Shown here in pieces: positions 21,794 through 29,982 of a stretch of DNA of 31,393 nucleotides. The DNA comes from DASXZH01 sp036502005. Its GTDB lineage: Bacteria; Armatimonadota; Fimbriimonadia; Fimbriimonadales; Fimbriimonadaceae. The position numbers and the translations under genes are program-made. Location of the stretch: NCBI GenBank assembly GCA_036502005.1, contig DASXZH010000074.1, forward strand, positions 1 to 31,393. Direction: 5' to 3'. Within the stretch, counting starts at the first letter, position 1. Each line of letters begins with the position of its first letter. The notes beneath the pieces are model-generated. The model was not told the DNA's origin. It worked only from the letters and a program-made list of their open reading frames with translations, and did not search any database.

Positions 21794-22708
21794 TTACCTA
21801 AACTGATCACTACTGGGTCTGCTTGGGTAGCTGCTGTTGCCAGGAGTGTCGCCATTGTAGCCTGTCCCACCACTTCCGTATGAAGAGGGGTTGTCGCGAT
21901 TTTCACTTTGTGTTTGAGCATTGTAAGGGGCGCTGTTGTAGGAAGGACTGTTGTAGGAAGGGTTGCTAGGTGGAGTTGCTCCCCTCAGCGCAAAAGCTGC
22001 AAAAATCCATATTAGTCCGAGAGCTAATGAAATCCCGCCGCCATAAATCTTAACCTGGGCTCCAGTCGGGACCGGATATCCCGCGCTCGTCCAGCGGTTT
22101 CGCTCCGCGAGTCCAATTACAAGCAAAATGGTGCCCACGATGCACATCGTAAACGGGAGAAGGGCGAAGGCTATCAGGCTAACACATAGCAGCGGTCCGG
22201 CAAATAGGATGGCTAGAAGCACCCAAAGGCCCGTATTGTTGTTCTGCTGAAGAACGTTCACCTGAATACCGCCCGGAACTGAGGGGCCGCCCTGTTGAAA
22301 ATGATTCCCTATTTGGGGATACGCGGGCAGCGGGCTATGGGGTGGGCCGAATTGAGTCTGATATGGCTGATTTGCTGCATAGGCCGGCTGAGCCTGCGTA
22401 ACTTGGTTCGACGGGGCGTTATCAGAAGCTAGTTGCAGTTGAAACTGAGTGGAGCCAATGGTGACTACGTCACCTTCTCGGAGGCTGCAGTTAGCAACCT
22501 TTTGGCCGTTCAGCATGATTGGAACCGCCCCGTCCCGAATAACTACGGTGACGTGCTGATTATCAACGTGAATGACTCCTTGTTCCCTGCTGACATGGGG
22601 GTCATCGACGACTATATTGTTATTCGCTGCGCGACCGAAGTTTTGAAACGCGACGAGGGGGATCGACCTGCCTGCTCCTGCCCCAGATATCTGCACTAAC
22701 TTGTACAT
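21794..22708 (-). CDS. FHA-domain membrane protein
   Basis: A 304-residue protein. Residues 1-95 form a forkhead-associated domain, which binds phosphothreonine: FGR at 24-26, HVSREQ at 38-43 and LNGQKV at 66-71 are the usual conserved points. A Pro/Gln-rich linker follows, then hydrophobic segments at about 157-200 (two helices) and 222-245, and a Ser/Asn/Tyr/Gly-rich tail with repeats of the type NPSYNSPSYNSAPYN. It would sit in the membrane with the FHA domain in the cytoplasm, probably responding to a Ser/Thr kinase. No kinase is encoded in the window. It lies between the TIGR04255 operon and the portal gene on the same strand and is likely accessory cargo. Confidence 0.75.
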   Translation of the reverse strand: MYKLVQISGAGAGRSIPLVAFQNFGRAANNNIVVDDPHVSREQGVIHVDNQHVTVVIRDGAVPIMLNGQKVANCSLREGDVVTIGSTQFQLQLASDNAPSNQVTQAQPAYAANQPYQTQFGPPHSPLPAYPQIGNHFQQGGPSVPGGIQVNVLQQNNNTGLWVLLAILFAGPLLCVSLIAFALLPFTMCIVGTILLVIGLAERNRWTSAGYPVPTGAQVKIYGGGISLALGLIWIFAAFALRGATPPSNPSYNSPSYNSAPYNAQTQSENRDNPSSYGSGGTGYNGDTPGNSSYPSRPSSDQFR

Positions 22709-22820
22709 TCTATTTGTACCATGAGATAATTTACATCAAACTCGGGAGGAGTGCCACCTGATTTTCCTCTTCTTAAGGATAGCGGAGGGGGAGGTGACCC
22801 GACGCAGCTATTCACCACGT

Positions 22821-23519
22821 CTAAAGCCCACGCTGCTGCTTGTATTCTAACCAGGTAGGATCCGTCCGTCGATTGTGCGGGCCATCGGAGACGAAACGCT
22901 GAATAACTTCAGTTCGCTCATTTCGACTGCACTCGTGCATAGAATTGATCGCTTTCTGCCCAGCTGTGGGCTTACTGTCAAACTCCGGAATTTCAAATCT
23001 GGAATCAATTGCGACTCTACTGAACTGTCCACCAAAGGCCGATCCTAGGCTCTCTCGCATGGGGGACTTTAGGCGCAACCTCTCCTGAAGCGTCACAGCT
23101 TTTTGCTCAAGGTAAGTTCGGGGAACCAGCCCGTATGATTTTAATGCCGCAAAACAGATTTCATCACCCAGCGGCCCTCCGGAGTGTGTCGGAAACATGA
23201 AATAATTTCGGCTGACGTTGAGTCTGATGCTCTCAAGCATTTCCTCGGAATTTATTGATGGATAGACCTGAGAAATCTCTGATTTTTTGTAAACGGCAGC
23301 AACCAGAATCAGGCTGTCAGGATGTCTATTTTGTCCAATTGCTAGGTCACAAGAATGGCTCAACACGATTACAAGGCCGCGGTAAAGCTCTACAGGAGGA
23401 GACTCCTCCTCCCAACTATCTGTAGCTTGCGGCAAAACGTATTGCACGTCAGGCAGGATGTCGCCCTGCTCCAACTCTTGAATCTCATTGATTACTGAAA
23501 ACCAGTTCTCTTCTGGCAC
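22821..23519 (-). CDS. Unknown protein with SHSCDL motif, third gene of TIGR04255 operon
   Basis: A 232-residue soluble protein starting with GTG (PEENWFSVINEIQELEQGDI). The N-terminal 60 residues lead to GLVIVLSHSCDLAIGQNRHP, a buried strand followed by Ser-His-Ser-Cys-Asp, which could be a metal or active site. The rest is helical and charged, ending in a basic tail. Only 3 bp separate it from the upstream gene, so it is translated with it. I do not recognise the family with certainty. The operon context suggests it works together with the TIGR04255 protein; an anti-phage or toxin-like role is a guess from context only. Confidence 0.6.
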   Translation of the reverse strand: MPEENWFSVINEIQELEQGDILPDVQYVLPQATDSWEEESPPVELYRGLVIVLSHSCDLAIGQNRHPDSLILVAAVYKKSEISQVYPSINSEEMLESIRLNVSRNYFMFPTHSGGPLGDEICFAALKSYGLVPRTYLEQKAVTLQERLRLKSPMRESLGSAFGGQFSRVAIDSRFEIPEFDSKPTAGQKAINSMHECSRNERTEVIQRFVSDGPHNRRTDPTWLEYKQQRGL

Positions 23520-23522
23520 GCC

Positions 23523-23852
23523 TTATCTGACGTACCTGGTTTTGCGTAGGTCTTCAGCTGTTACCGGGGATACCGGCTTCGGATCAGTCGAGACAATGTT
23601 TAGCCGCACAGGGATCATGCCGGGCAACTTCGATCGTTCCAATGGTGGTGCTTTGCTTGCCTCGACCATATTACGGAACGCCTGTTGTTTAGCTACGCCG
23701 ATTGACGAATCGTCAGGGAAGACCGTGAAATAACTCGCCTTAACAGTATGAGACTTTTGCGCATATTCATCCATTGCCTTCGCCTCTGTCGAGGCGCCGC
23801 TAATGCACGCCGTAGCCACTAGGGCCAGTCCTATTTTTCCAAAGTGGATCAT
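23523..23852 (-). CDS. Small protein, second gene of TIGR04255 operon
   Basis: A 109-residue protein. The start ATG overlaps the stop of the TIGR04255 gene as ATGA, and its stop lies 3 bp before the next start. The first 26 residues (MIHFGKIGLALVATACISGA, then STEAKA) look like an export signal, possibly a poor lipoprotein signal. The rest (YFTVFPDDSSIGVAKQQAF, SKLPGMIPVRLNIV) is short and soluble. An inner Met (MDEYAQ) would give a cytosolic version. No family is recognised. Its coupling to both neighbours suggests a fixed stoichiometric partner, for example an adaptor or antitoxin-like protein. Confidence 0.55.
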   Translation of the reverse strand: MIHFGKIGLALVATACISGASTEAKAMDEYAQKSHTVKASYFTVFPDDSSIGVAKQQAFRNMVEASKAPPLERSKLPGMIPVRLNIVSTDPKPVSPVTAEDLRKTRYVR

Positions 23853-24640
23853 TTCAGTAGTTCCTCTAATTTGTCGGTCATTAAGCTGCGAAATATCTCA
23901 TTTTTTAGATCTCTCGTAGCGTCGACTGTGTTCCAAGCCTCTTCAACGCTTACGCCGTCCGGTGTGTCGTAGCCTAAATCGATATCTAGCACAATATAGG
24001 GCTTTTTCTCAGGCCCTTCAAATACAGTACCTTGTTTCAGGATCAAGTAGCCACCATTACCTTGCGGAATGCTCAACCGCATGAAGAAATCATTCATTGG
24101 CACGCCATCAAATCTGTCTGGCAGCTCAGGATACAACTCGAAATATTTGTCTAACCGAAAGCTTACTTCGGGAATATGAACTCTATTAATATAACGAACA
24201 CCGACCCTTAGCACCTTGTCAATACCGAGGGCCTTTGCGTAGATGCTCCAGCACCGAAAAGCCTCTGCTCGGAACGGTTCCCAATGCTTGTAGGGAGCTA
24301 ACTTGCTAACAGCGATAGCATTTTCAACAATTTGAGCAACAAATCCGTTCTCACTACTTAGCTTAAATCCGATTTTTGAATGTGAAGCTGAAGCGGATAC
24401 GGTTTCGCCGCTCGTGAAAATGCTTTCCATCCTATTAATCGGCTCTTGATTCGAGTAGTTGATCTCTCTAACAATAGGGCCAAGCTGGTTTAATCGAAAA
24501 GGCCCCTTAACCCTAAGTTCTATGAGAGCCTCTACGATGGGGTTTTTATCTAAGCTGTAGCCTTCCATGCTAGAGGACTTCTCAATGAGAGACGAAGCAA
24601 TGGAACTCGACGCACCTTGTTCCATCTCACTATTTATCAT
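23849..24640 (-). CDS. TIGR04255-family protein, first gene of a three-gene operon
   Basis: A 263-residue protein with the pattern of the sporadically distributed TIGR04255 family: NPIVEALIELRV near the start, YKHWEPFRAEAFRCWSIYAK in the middle, then LRVGVRYINRVHIPE, and a late IVLDIDLGYDTP followed by TRDLKNEIFRSLMTDKLEEL. The biochemical role of the family is not established to my knowledge; members are patchily spread, which fits horizontal transfer. It opens an operon with two unknown genes (4-bp overlap, then 3-bp gap). The N-terminal 24 residues are low in complexity; Met25 (MEGYSLDKN) is a possible start. TAAAAA 7 nt before the ATG could be a leaderless -10 box. Confidence 0.75.
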   Translation of the reverse strand: MINSEMEQGASSSIASSLIEKSSSMEGYSLDKNPIVEALIELRVKGPFRLNQLGPIVREINYSNQEPINRMESIFTSGETVSASASHSKIGFKLSSENGFVAQIVENAIAVSKLAPYKHWEPFRAEAFRCWSIYAKALGIDKVLRVGVRYINRVHIPEVSFRLDKYFELYPELPDRFDGVPMNDFFMRLSIPQGNGGYLILKQGTVFEGPEKKPYIVLDIDLGYDTPDGVSVEEAWNTVDATRDLKNEIFRSLMTDKLEELLK

Positions 24641-25016
24641 TGGTTCATTTTTATTCCTGTTCAGTTCTACGCGAGTAGATTATCACGAATGGCAGGCTAG
24701 CTCCAACCTTATCGAATCAAATGTCCGTAATCGATCTATGCTCCAACCCGATTGAGGCGGATTTGCGCGACTAGCTTAGATTTGCAAGAAGGTGTACAGA
24801 GCCGTATTTGGGCCTAGCGGTGCATTCTGGGAAAGCGACAGGGACAGTCGTGAGCAGGGTTTGGGTTGGTTTGCTGGGTTGGTTTTGTTGTTGTTTGGGT
24901 TGTTGTTTGGGTTGGTTTTTTGCTCAGCAACTGCCCATGTCGATTGGCGCCTTCGGCGCGTGACGGGTGACGAGTAACGGGTGAGGAGTGACGGGAAATG
25001 TGTTGTGTCTTGTGTC
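24641..25016. other. 376-bp gap with G/T-rich tract
   Basis: No credible gene. At 24858-24920 the plus strand is a GGGTTGGTTT/GTTGTTTGGG low-complexity tract with four GGG runs and long loops. It is followed by GTGACGGGTGACGAG-type repeats (24960-24995) and a GTGTCTT tract that abuts the terminase stop codon. Confidence 0.6.
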
Positions 25017-26495
25017 TTATGTCTTGTTGGTGCTTTGCTCTGCTAGGCCCTTTATTAGCTTTAGATCCGAGTCGTATTTGGTTTGTCCGAGGAGTTCGTT
25101 GGCGGCATCGGAGGCGGCGTCGACTTGGTCATCGTAGACGTGCTTGCCATCTGCCCTAAACAGCCTATGCTCTTCGCGGAAGGGTAGGAACCATTCCTGG
25201 CACATTTCGCGAGCCTTCTTGAACTGCTTATATTCCGAGCATTGGTACAGCCTTGCGTTTCCGGAGTTCACTCTTTCTTGCCAGTTCTCGGCCCGGGTGT
25301 CTTTACGGCCAGTGACGGGGCGGTTTATGCGATTGAAGCCATCCAGCATGCGATTTATCGAATCCGCCTGATCTTTGCCGGCTTGCCCTGGATCTTGGGG
25401 ATAGACGGTCGTCACCGTGCCCCAAAGCTTGTTGTCCAGATCGGCGGCATCGTGCATTAGACCGCGAACGGCGCTGGTTTCTAGTTGGCCACGAAGAACG
25501 TCGAGGACGTAGAGAACGCCATTTTCGGCAAGCCCGGTGAGGACGCCGACGGTATAGTCTCCGCCTCCTTGAGTTGCAGCCAGGTCCCAGGCGCGAACAA
25601 TGCGCGTAAAGGGCACGGGTTCGATTACTGCTTCAAGCTTCGAATCATTGAAGAAGTAGCCACTTACGCCCTTAACCTCGTGTTGGGCTTCGCGTTTGAA
25701 CGCGCTTAGCCCCCATTTATTTATCTGGAACTCGCAGATGGCCAGGTCTTGGCCCTCCCAGGTCGGCACGCCCTCGGCGATTCGAATCCTGTTTGAGCCG
25801 CCTTCTGACTTATACTCCTCGGTTTTAAGGCCGCGAACGGCCGGTTCCAAAGCTGGAACGACGCGATCGAGGAGAAAGTCTGCCCGGCCATCTACCAGTT
25901 GCGAGACAATACTGTTTTCGTGAATGAGGTTTTGGATAAAGAGGACCGCGCAATCCGATGAGCCGGTGGGCAGGATCTTGCTTGTGATGGCCCTTATCTT
26001 TTTGTCCACGGTTTGGGGGCTATCAGATTCGGAGTCGATATCATCGAAGATGATCACGTCGGGCCGGTACTGATCGAGCTTGACGCCCCTTGAGGCGACA
26101 TCTAGACCGTAGGCGGCGACGTTAAAGTTGGTGGTTGTTCTTAGTAGGTCTTGACGCCAGCCTTTGCTGTTGTTGTATTGGTCGACAGCCCTTTTGACCT
26201 TTAGGGTATCGAACAGAGAGGCTATGGCCTGGATGTGGAGTTCTGCCTGCTCTTGAGTGCCGCAGACGTAGAGGACGAAGTGTCGCCAGTTTTTCTTATG
26301 GTTTAGGTAGGCGCAGCCGAGTTCGGCGGTGCTTGACTTGGCCCCGCCCCTGGGCCAGACCTCTATTTGGGCCGGAAGCAGTTTGCCTTTTTGGAGGCTT
26401 TGGAACCATTTCCACAGGCGCCTGTGCCTTGGGGCCATTTTGTGAGTGCAAATGTGCTCGAAGTGGGATTGCAGCCATTGGTCGAAGTCTTGCAC
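25017..26495 (-). CDS. Terminase large subunit
   Basis: A 492-residue protein. The ATPase part has a Walker A-like RGGAKSST at 49-56 and a Walker B VIIFDDID at 147-154. The nuclease part has RAWDLAATQGGGDYT at 301-315 (first acidic residue D304) and a late YDDQVDAASDA, which supplies the last catalytic acid. It drives phage DNA into the head and cuts it. The start is a GTG right after a GTGACGA tandem repeat, with no good ribosome site. A repeat may therefore have replaced the original upstream region, and a start further inside cannot be excluded. No small terminase gene is visible upstream. Confidence 0.9.
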   Translation of the reverse strand: MQDFDQWLQSHFEHICTHKMAPRHRRLWKWFQSLQKGKLLPAQIEVWPRGGAKSSTAELGCAYLNHKKNWRHFVLYVCGTQEQAELHIQAIASLFDTLKVKRAVDQYNNSKGWRQDLLRTTTNFNVAAYGLDVASRGVKLDQYRPDVIIFDDIDSESDSPQTVDKKIRAITSKILPTGSSDCAVLFIQNLIHENSIVSQLVDGRADFLLDRVVPALEPAVRGLKTEEYKSEGGSNRIRIAEGVPTWEGQDLAICEFQINKWGLSAFKREAQHEVKGVSGYFFNDSKLEAVIEPVPFTRIVRAWDLAATQGGGDYTVGVLTGLAENGVLYVLDVLRGQLETSAVRGLMHDAADLDNKLWGTVTTVYPQDPGQAGKDQADSINRMLDGFNRINRPVTGRKDTRAENWQERVNSGNARLYQCSEYKQFKKAREMCQEWFLPFREEHRLFRADGKHVYDDQVDAASDAANELLGQTKYDSDLKLIKGLAEQSTNKT

Positions 26496-26503
26496 GGTTT
26501 TTG

Positions 26504-26541
26504 GGTGACGAGTGACGGGTGACGAGTGACGGGTGACGAGT
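26504..26541. repeat. GTGACGG/GTGACGA heptad tandem repeat
   Basis: About five units of GTGACG(A/G)G-type repeat just before the terminase start. The same unit forms the end of the gp10-like gene (11476-11503) and lies at 24960-24995. Confidence 0.75.
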
Positions 26542-26581
26542 TTTGTGTGGTTCTTGGCTGTTACTACCGGAACCTCTCCCC

Positions 26582-26620
26582 CCTGCCCCCCTCCCCTCCC
26601 AGGGAGCAGGGGAGGGGGAG
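26582..26620. repeat. Polypurine hairpin repeat
   Basis: CCCTCCCCTCCCAGGGAGCAGGGGAGGGGGAG folds into a hairpin. A near-identical copy at 27829-27868 has been split by MITE copy B. It lies directly at the 3' end of the 98-residue gene. Confidence 0.7.
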
Positions 26621-26621
26621 T

Positions 26622-26918
26622 TTAGGCTGCTGCTGTGGCAAGAGCCTGAATCCCCTTTGTCGCTTCGTTGGCCAGAATGCTGTCCAAAATCGTCTCGGCG
26701 CTGGTCAAAGCCGAAGCGGGGATGCCGCTATCGCGAGTTAAGGAGGCGATGTAAGAATCTGAAAGTTTCAGCTTCGCGATCTCGGCTTCGACCTCGGATT
26801 CGATAAGGTTCTCGACCGGCTTCAAAACAAACTCACCCAGCGCCGTTTTAGCCTGGGAAATGATGGGTAGGGCGTCCAAAATGGACGATCCGGAAATGAA
26901 AGAAAGGATGTTGCTCAT
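26622..26918 (-). CDS. 98-residue unknown protein upstream of terminase
   Basis: Starts MSNILSFISGSSILDALPII with AAGGA 6 nt before the ATG. A frame beginning 26 codons earlier lacks a ribosome site and is rejected. The protein has a hydrophobic N-terminal third, a helical Glu/Lys middle (VENLIESEVEAEIAKLKLSD) and an Ala-rich end. It is on the phage strand between the membrane protein and terminase genes. Holin-associated or small terminase roles are possible by place, but nothing in the sequence supports either directly. Confidence 0.6.
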   Translation of the reverse strand: MSNILSFISGSSILDALPIISQAKTALGEFVLKPVENLIESEVEAEIAKLKLSDSYIASLTRDSGIPASALTSAETILDSILANEATKGIQALATAAA

Positions 26919-27048
26919 AGTTTTTCCTTGGTAGCTACGCTGCCGTAAAAAGTGAAAAGTGATAGGTGATAGAAGACGGCCTTGGTCCTTAGGCATTCGG
27001 CCTTCGGGTCGGAAGAGAAAGGCGCACCACTAGTTTCCGTCGCGAAGC

Positions 27049-27100
27049 TCTGGAGTGCGAAAGCTTGCTTTCGCTCTAATCAGGAAGCTTGCTTCCGCGC
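27049..27100 (+). repeat. Two-hairpin intergenic repeat
   Basis: Lead TGGAGTG, first stem GCGAAAGC-TT-GCTTTCGC (27057-27074), linker TCTAATCA, second stem GGAAGC-TT-GCTTCC (27083-27096). The stem sequences differ from every other copy yet pair perfectly. Confidence 0.8.
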
Positions 27101-27131
27101 AAATCGCAAACCCTGTTAATTCGACGTGAAC

Positions 27132-27467
27132 TCACGGCTTTCGTGAATCCCTTGCTACCGTATCCCTTATCCACGCTACATCGGCTCTTGTAGCCGCTAG
27201 CTCATCATCAACCCGCTCTCTCCAGGCGCGCCATTCGGCGCGGTTGGTGGCGTTGTCCGACTCCATCGCCCGAACTCGCATCTGAACGTCGTTCAGGTTG
27301 AAAGTCTGATACGCCACCCACGCGCCGAGGCCGAAAATGGCGACTGCCAGCATCTTGATATGCTGCGCGATGTTGCCAATATGGTCGATGGAATCGACCA
27401 GATGGCGCAGCTCGCTGGCGTTATTCAAGGGCGAATCTGGGTTCTCGGGAGGATTTGACTTAAGCAT
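27132..27467 (-). CDS. Small membrane-anchored coiled-coil protein, possible lysis protein
   Basis: A 111-residue protein with one membrane helix at about 38-56 (IKMLAVAIFGLGAWVAYQTF) and a charged coiled-coil C-terminus (MRVRAMESDNATNRAEWRAW and onward). One helix plus coiled coil next to an endolysin fits a holin-like or hemolysin XhlA-like lysis accessory protein, which helps release the endolysin or anchor it. It lies on the same strand as the endolysin, which is upstream, but the two are separated by 453 bp containing MITE copy B. The ribosome site is poor. The function is inferred from position. Confidence 0.55.
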   Translation of the reverse strand: MLKSNPPENPDSPLNNASELRHLVDSIDHIGNIAQHIKMLAVAIFGLGAWVAYQTFNLNDVQMRVRAMESDNATNRAEWRAWRERVDDELAATRADVAWIRDTVARDSRKP

Positions 27468-27920
27468 GATTTGGTAGTCGAAAGTCGAAGGTCGAAAGCC
27501 GGAGGGAGATGAGAGGGCGGATGGGGGACAGTGTTCTAAGTCGAAAGTCGAAGGTCGAAGGTCGAAAGCCGGAGGGATAGCGGATGGGGGAGAAGTCGAT
27601 AGAAGTCCGTAATATATGCGCCATCCGACCCTGATTTGACTTGGGTTCTTTATGGTGGAATGGGTAAAGACGGAACCTCTCCCCCCGGCCCCATAGCGAT
27701 CAACTTAAGGATTTTTCGGCGTTCCCAAACCCCAAACCTCTCCCGGAAGGAGAGGTCGGTGAGTCCGCGAACCGGGTGAGGCGCGAGCCTACTGATCGGA
27801 AATAAACCTTAAATTGATGTCTATGCCCCCCGGCCCCTCCCCTCCCAGGGAGCAGGGGAGGGGGAGCATTTGGGTTGCATCCCGACCCGAAGGCCGGATG
27901 CCGAAGGCCCGAGGCCGATG
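27468..27920. other. 453-bp gap with MITE insertion and heptad tracts
   Basis: No credible gene. GTCGAAA heptad tracts lie at 27476-27500 and 27540-27565. A polypurine hairpin repeat, starting CGGAACCTCTCC at 27671, is interrupted by MITE copy B. Confidence 0.65.
27692..27825. mobile_element. MITE-like element, copy B, nested in a polypurine repeat
   Basis: A 134-bp element from CATAGCGATCAACTTAAGG to CCTTAAATTGATGTCTATG, the ends being inverted repeats with 16 of 19 matches. The flanks are CCCCCCGGCCC on both sides (27681-27691 and 27826-27836), an 11-bp target duplication. The interrupted target is seen intact at 26572-26619. The inside has CCTCTCC-CGGA-AGGAGAGG and GGTGAGTCCGCGAACCGGG, shared with copies A and C. 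Confidence 0.88.
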
Positions 27921-28454
27921 TCACTCCCAATAACCACAACCCGCGATGCGGCCAATGTTCACAAACCACATCTTGTGGCCTTCCTCAGTAACAGGCACCG
28001 TCCGAACCAACGCGTTCACAGCATCCATCGGCGCGGAATCGCTATTGCCTTCAATCGTCCCAATGGCAACCACATTGCCGGCCGAATCCGTCAATCGACG
28101 AACGATCAGGAACACGTGCCCATGGGAAGAATCGCCTTCGTCGGTCCAGCCGCCAAGCGCTCCGTGCCAGTTCATTAAATCGCCCGCGTCTTCGGAAAGC
28201 AAACCGGCGGAAGACGCCCACGCCTTAATGTGTTGACTCGAAGCCGACTTAAAGTGCGAATCCGCCGGCTCTTCCACTCCCGCATCGAACAGAGCTTTAT
28301 GGGCGCAGTAACTCACAAAAGCAGCGCACCACGGATTCCCTGCCGGCAATCCGCAATAGGCCAAAAACTCGTTCACTATCGGACCGCTATCGTGGCCAGA
28401 AGTGCAAGAAACGTGTTCGGATAAAAAGGCTCCCGCCCATTGTGTGATGTTCAT
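27921..28454 (-). CDS. CHAP-type endolysin (cysteine amidase/peptidase)
   Basis: A 177-residue protein with CHAP-family features: the catalytic Cys in GNPWCAAFVSYC (C43), the catalytic His in SSHGHVFLIVRR (H113) and an acidic/Asn residue in IGTIEGNSD (135-137). It would cut peptidoglycan to release phage. It has no signal peptide, so it needs a holin-type partner, perhaps the downstream membrane protein. ATG 28454 has no Shine-Dalgarno site, and AGTCGAAA heptad repeats lie directly upstream. The product is a single domain with no obvious cell-wall binding part. Confidence 0.75.
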   Translation of the reverse strand: MNITQWAGAFLSEHVSCTSGHDSGPIVNEFLAYCGLPAGNPWCAAFVSYCAHKALFDAGVEEPADSHFKSASSQHIKAWASSAGLLSEDAGDLMNWHGALGGWTDEGDSSHGHVFLIVRRLTDSAGNVVAIGTIEGNSDSAPMDAVNALVRTVPVTEEGHKMWFVNIGRIAGCGYWE

Positions 28455-28866
28455 ATTTTAAAAGTCGAAAGTCGAAAGTCGGAAGTCGAAGGACCGAGTC
28501 GCAGCGTTGGCCGAGGAATTTCTCGCGGGGGACGCGAAGAAGCGAAGATCGCAAACGGTAACCGCGTTCTCCGCACCTCCGCGTTCTTCGCGTGAACAAA
28601 GCGAGGGGGTGCAACAAGGAAGTGGTTTAAAAATTGGAGCCGGCCCTTTGGAGGGAAGGAAGGGCTAAGTTACTTGAAGTTCATGACCGAAGGCCGAAAA
28701 CTGAACGCCTAAGGCCTCTTTCTTGACACAGCTTCGCCCCGCACGGTTGCATGAATAAACACGCCCAAAACCCCATTATTGCAAAGAATTTCTACCGACT
28801 ATAGTCATTATTGCGGTCACCGTAGCAATTAATCCGATTTGGCCGCTTTGGTTGCCATGTTTCGGC
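28455..28866. other. 412-bp gap between endolysin and sulfotransferase-like genes
   Basis: No credible gene. It holds AGTCGAAA heptads (28459-28490), a hairpin-rich stretch with CCGCGTTCTTCGCG (28567-28592), and otherwise unremarkable sequence. It may contain the phage-host boundary, but no attachment repeat is visible. Confidence 0.5.
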
Positions 28867-29976
28867 CTAGCTGATGGTGAAGGTGCCAGGAACTAAGCTT
28901 GTACTTTGAATCCTGGACGACATCGTTTTAACGTACCCCTCAATCATCTGAATGTCAGACTCATCTAGATCAACCTTAATATCTCCAACCGAAGAGCGGC
29001 TTAGGACGGTGCCCTCTTGACTATCGCGCGTTAGGGCTGATTCAAAAAGCGAAGGCTCGAATGCTCCTAGTTCGCAAAACTCCGCGAGGGCCATCATTGC
29101 CGATTCAGGAGATTTAACAAGCTCCTCGTAACGCAGCAGAAAAACTGGGAGCCCTGCCTCAACCAAATTTAGAGCCGATTCCATAGTTCCAATCCAAGCT
29201 GCCACGACGACCTCGGCAAACGATGCGTCCGTTCTTCCTTCCAACTGAGGCACAATGGATGCAAGGAACCGAACGTATTCTTCGTTCGGAAATTTCGCAT
29301 GGAGATCGCCCCCGCCAAGCATTTTAACAAAGCTCTTGAACCATGGAAGCAACGCCCGATACAGGAAGACCTGCTTTGCTTGGGGCACGGCCCGCGCATG
29401 CATTGCCGCCATCGTCGTCACATAGCTCCGAAACTTGAGGGCCCAGTGAGTTCGGCCACGAAGTTTGGTCGGCAAGCATTGCAAGATCGTGCAGTCTCGC
29501 AGAAGTGATTCGTTCTCGCGCCCGTAAAAATTCGCCCGCCCCCAAGTTCCAACGAGTTGCGTAAAGACGTCCGGTTCTGAAAGGCTGGCCACGCCGTCGA
29601 AAGCCGAAAGTGCCCTGCTAACTAACGTTGATCCGCATCGGCCAACCGAGTTAACGAGGATGATTCTGCTGGGATCTATCCCGGCTTGGGTTGAAATCTG
29701 GTGAGCAGCATGGAGCGGGATCTTGACGATTCTCTTTGCCTCAGACCGTTGGGCCTCGAACATAAAGGCCGCGTTATGGACATCGACCGAATCGGGTGTT
29801 TCCGTAAACCAGAGTGCCATCTCCGAGAAGTCCACACAATAGAGGCTCAAATTGGGGTCTGCCAAGAGTATTTCGGATTCGATTGGTTCCCAAGCGCCGA
29901 GAACGAAATCCTCCGGTCTCACCACACGCTGTCCAACGGAAGGACGATCGATAATTTTGGCTATAGCCGTGTTCAC
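28867..29976 (-). CDS. Sulfotransferase-family protein
   Basis: A 369-residue protein whose central IILVNSVGRCGSTLVSRAL (about 105-123) is the 5'-phosphosulfate binding loop of PAPS sulfotransferases (usual form RSGST). QVFLYRALLPWFKSFVKML could supply the 3'-phosphate contacts, and FLLRYEELVKSPESAMMALA matches the family's late RYEDL motif. It would move sulfate from PAPS to a sugar, lipid or protein; the acceptor cannot be told. The N-terminal 80 residues are extra. The start is GTG with CATAAT 6 nt upstream and no ribosome site, so the message is probably leaderless. It may be a host gene or phage cargo. Confidence 0.75.
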   Translation of the reverse strand: MNTAIAKIIDRPSVGQRVVRPEDFVLGAWEPIESEILLADPNLSLYCVDFSEMALWFTETPDSVDVHNAAFMFEAQRSEAKRIVKIPLHAAHQISTQAGIDPSRIILVNSVGRCGSTLVSRALSAFDGVASLSEPDVFTQLVGTWGRANFYGRENESLLRDCTILQCLPTKLRGRTHWALKFRSYVTTMAAMHARAVPQAKQVFLYRALLPWFKSFVKMLGGGDLHAKFPNEEYVRFLASIVPQLEGRTDASFAEVVVAAWIGTMESALNLVEAGLPVFLLRYEELVKSPESAMMALAEFCELGAFEPSLFESALTRDSQEGTVLSRSSVGDIKVDLDESDIQMIEGYVKTMSSRIQSTSLVPGTFTIS

Positions 29977-29982
29977 GGGCCA

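Noticed and set aside
24858..24920. Possible G-quadruplex in the GGGTTGG tract
   Set aside because: GGG runs are separated by long uneven loops; not strong enough to call.
24792..24977. A 61-codon plus frame with a hydrophobic stretch
   Set aside because: The hydrophobic part comes from the G/T low-complexity tract; no ribosome site.
27049..28490. CRISPR array
   Set aside because: Repeats here are hairpins and 7-base tandems, without regular spacers.
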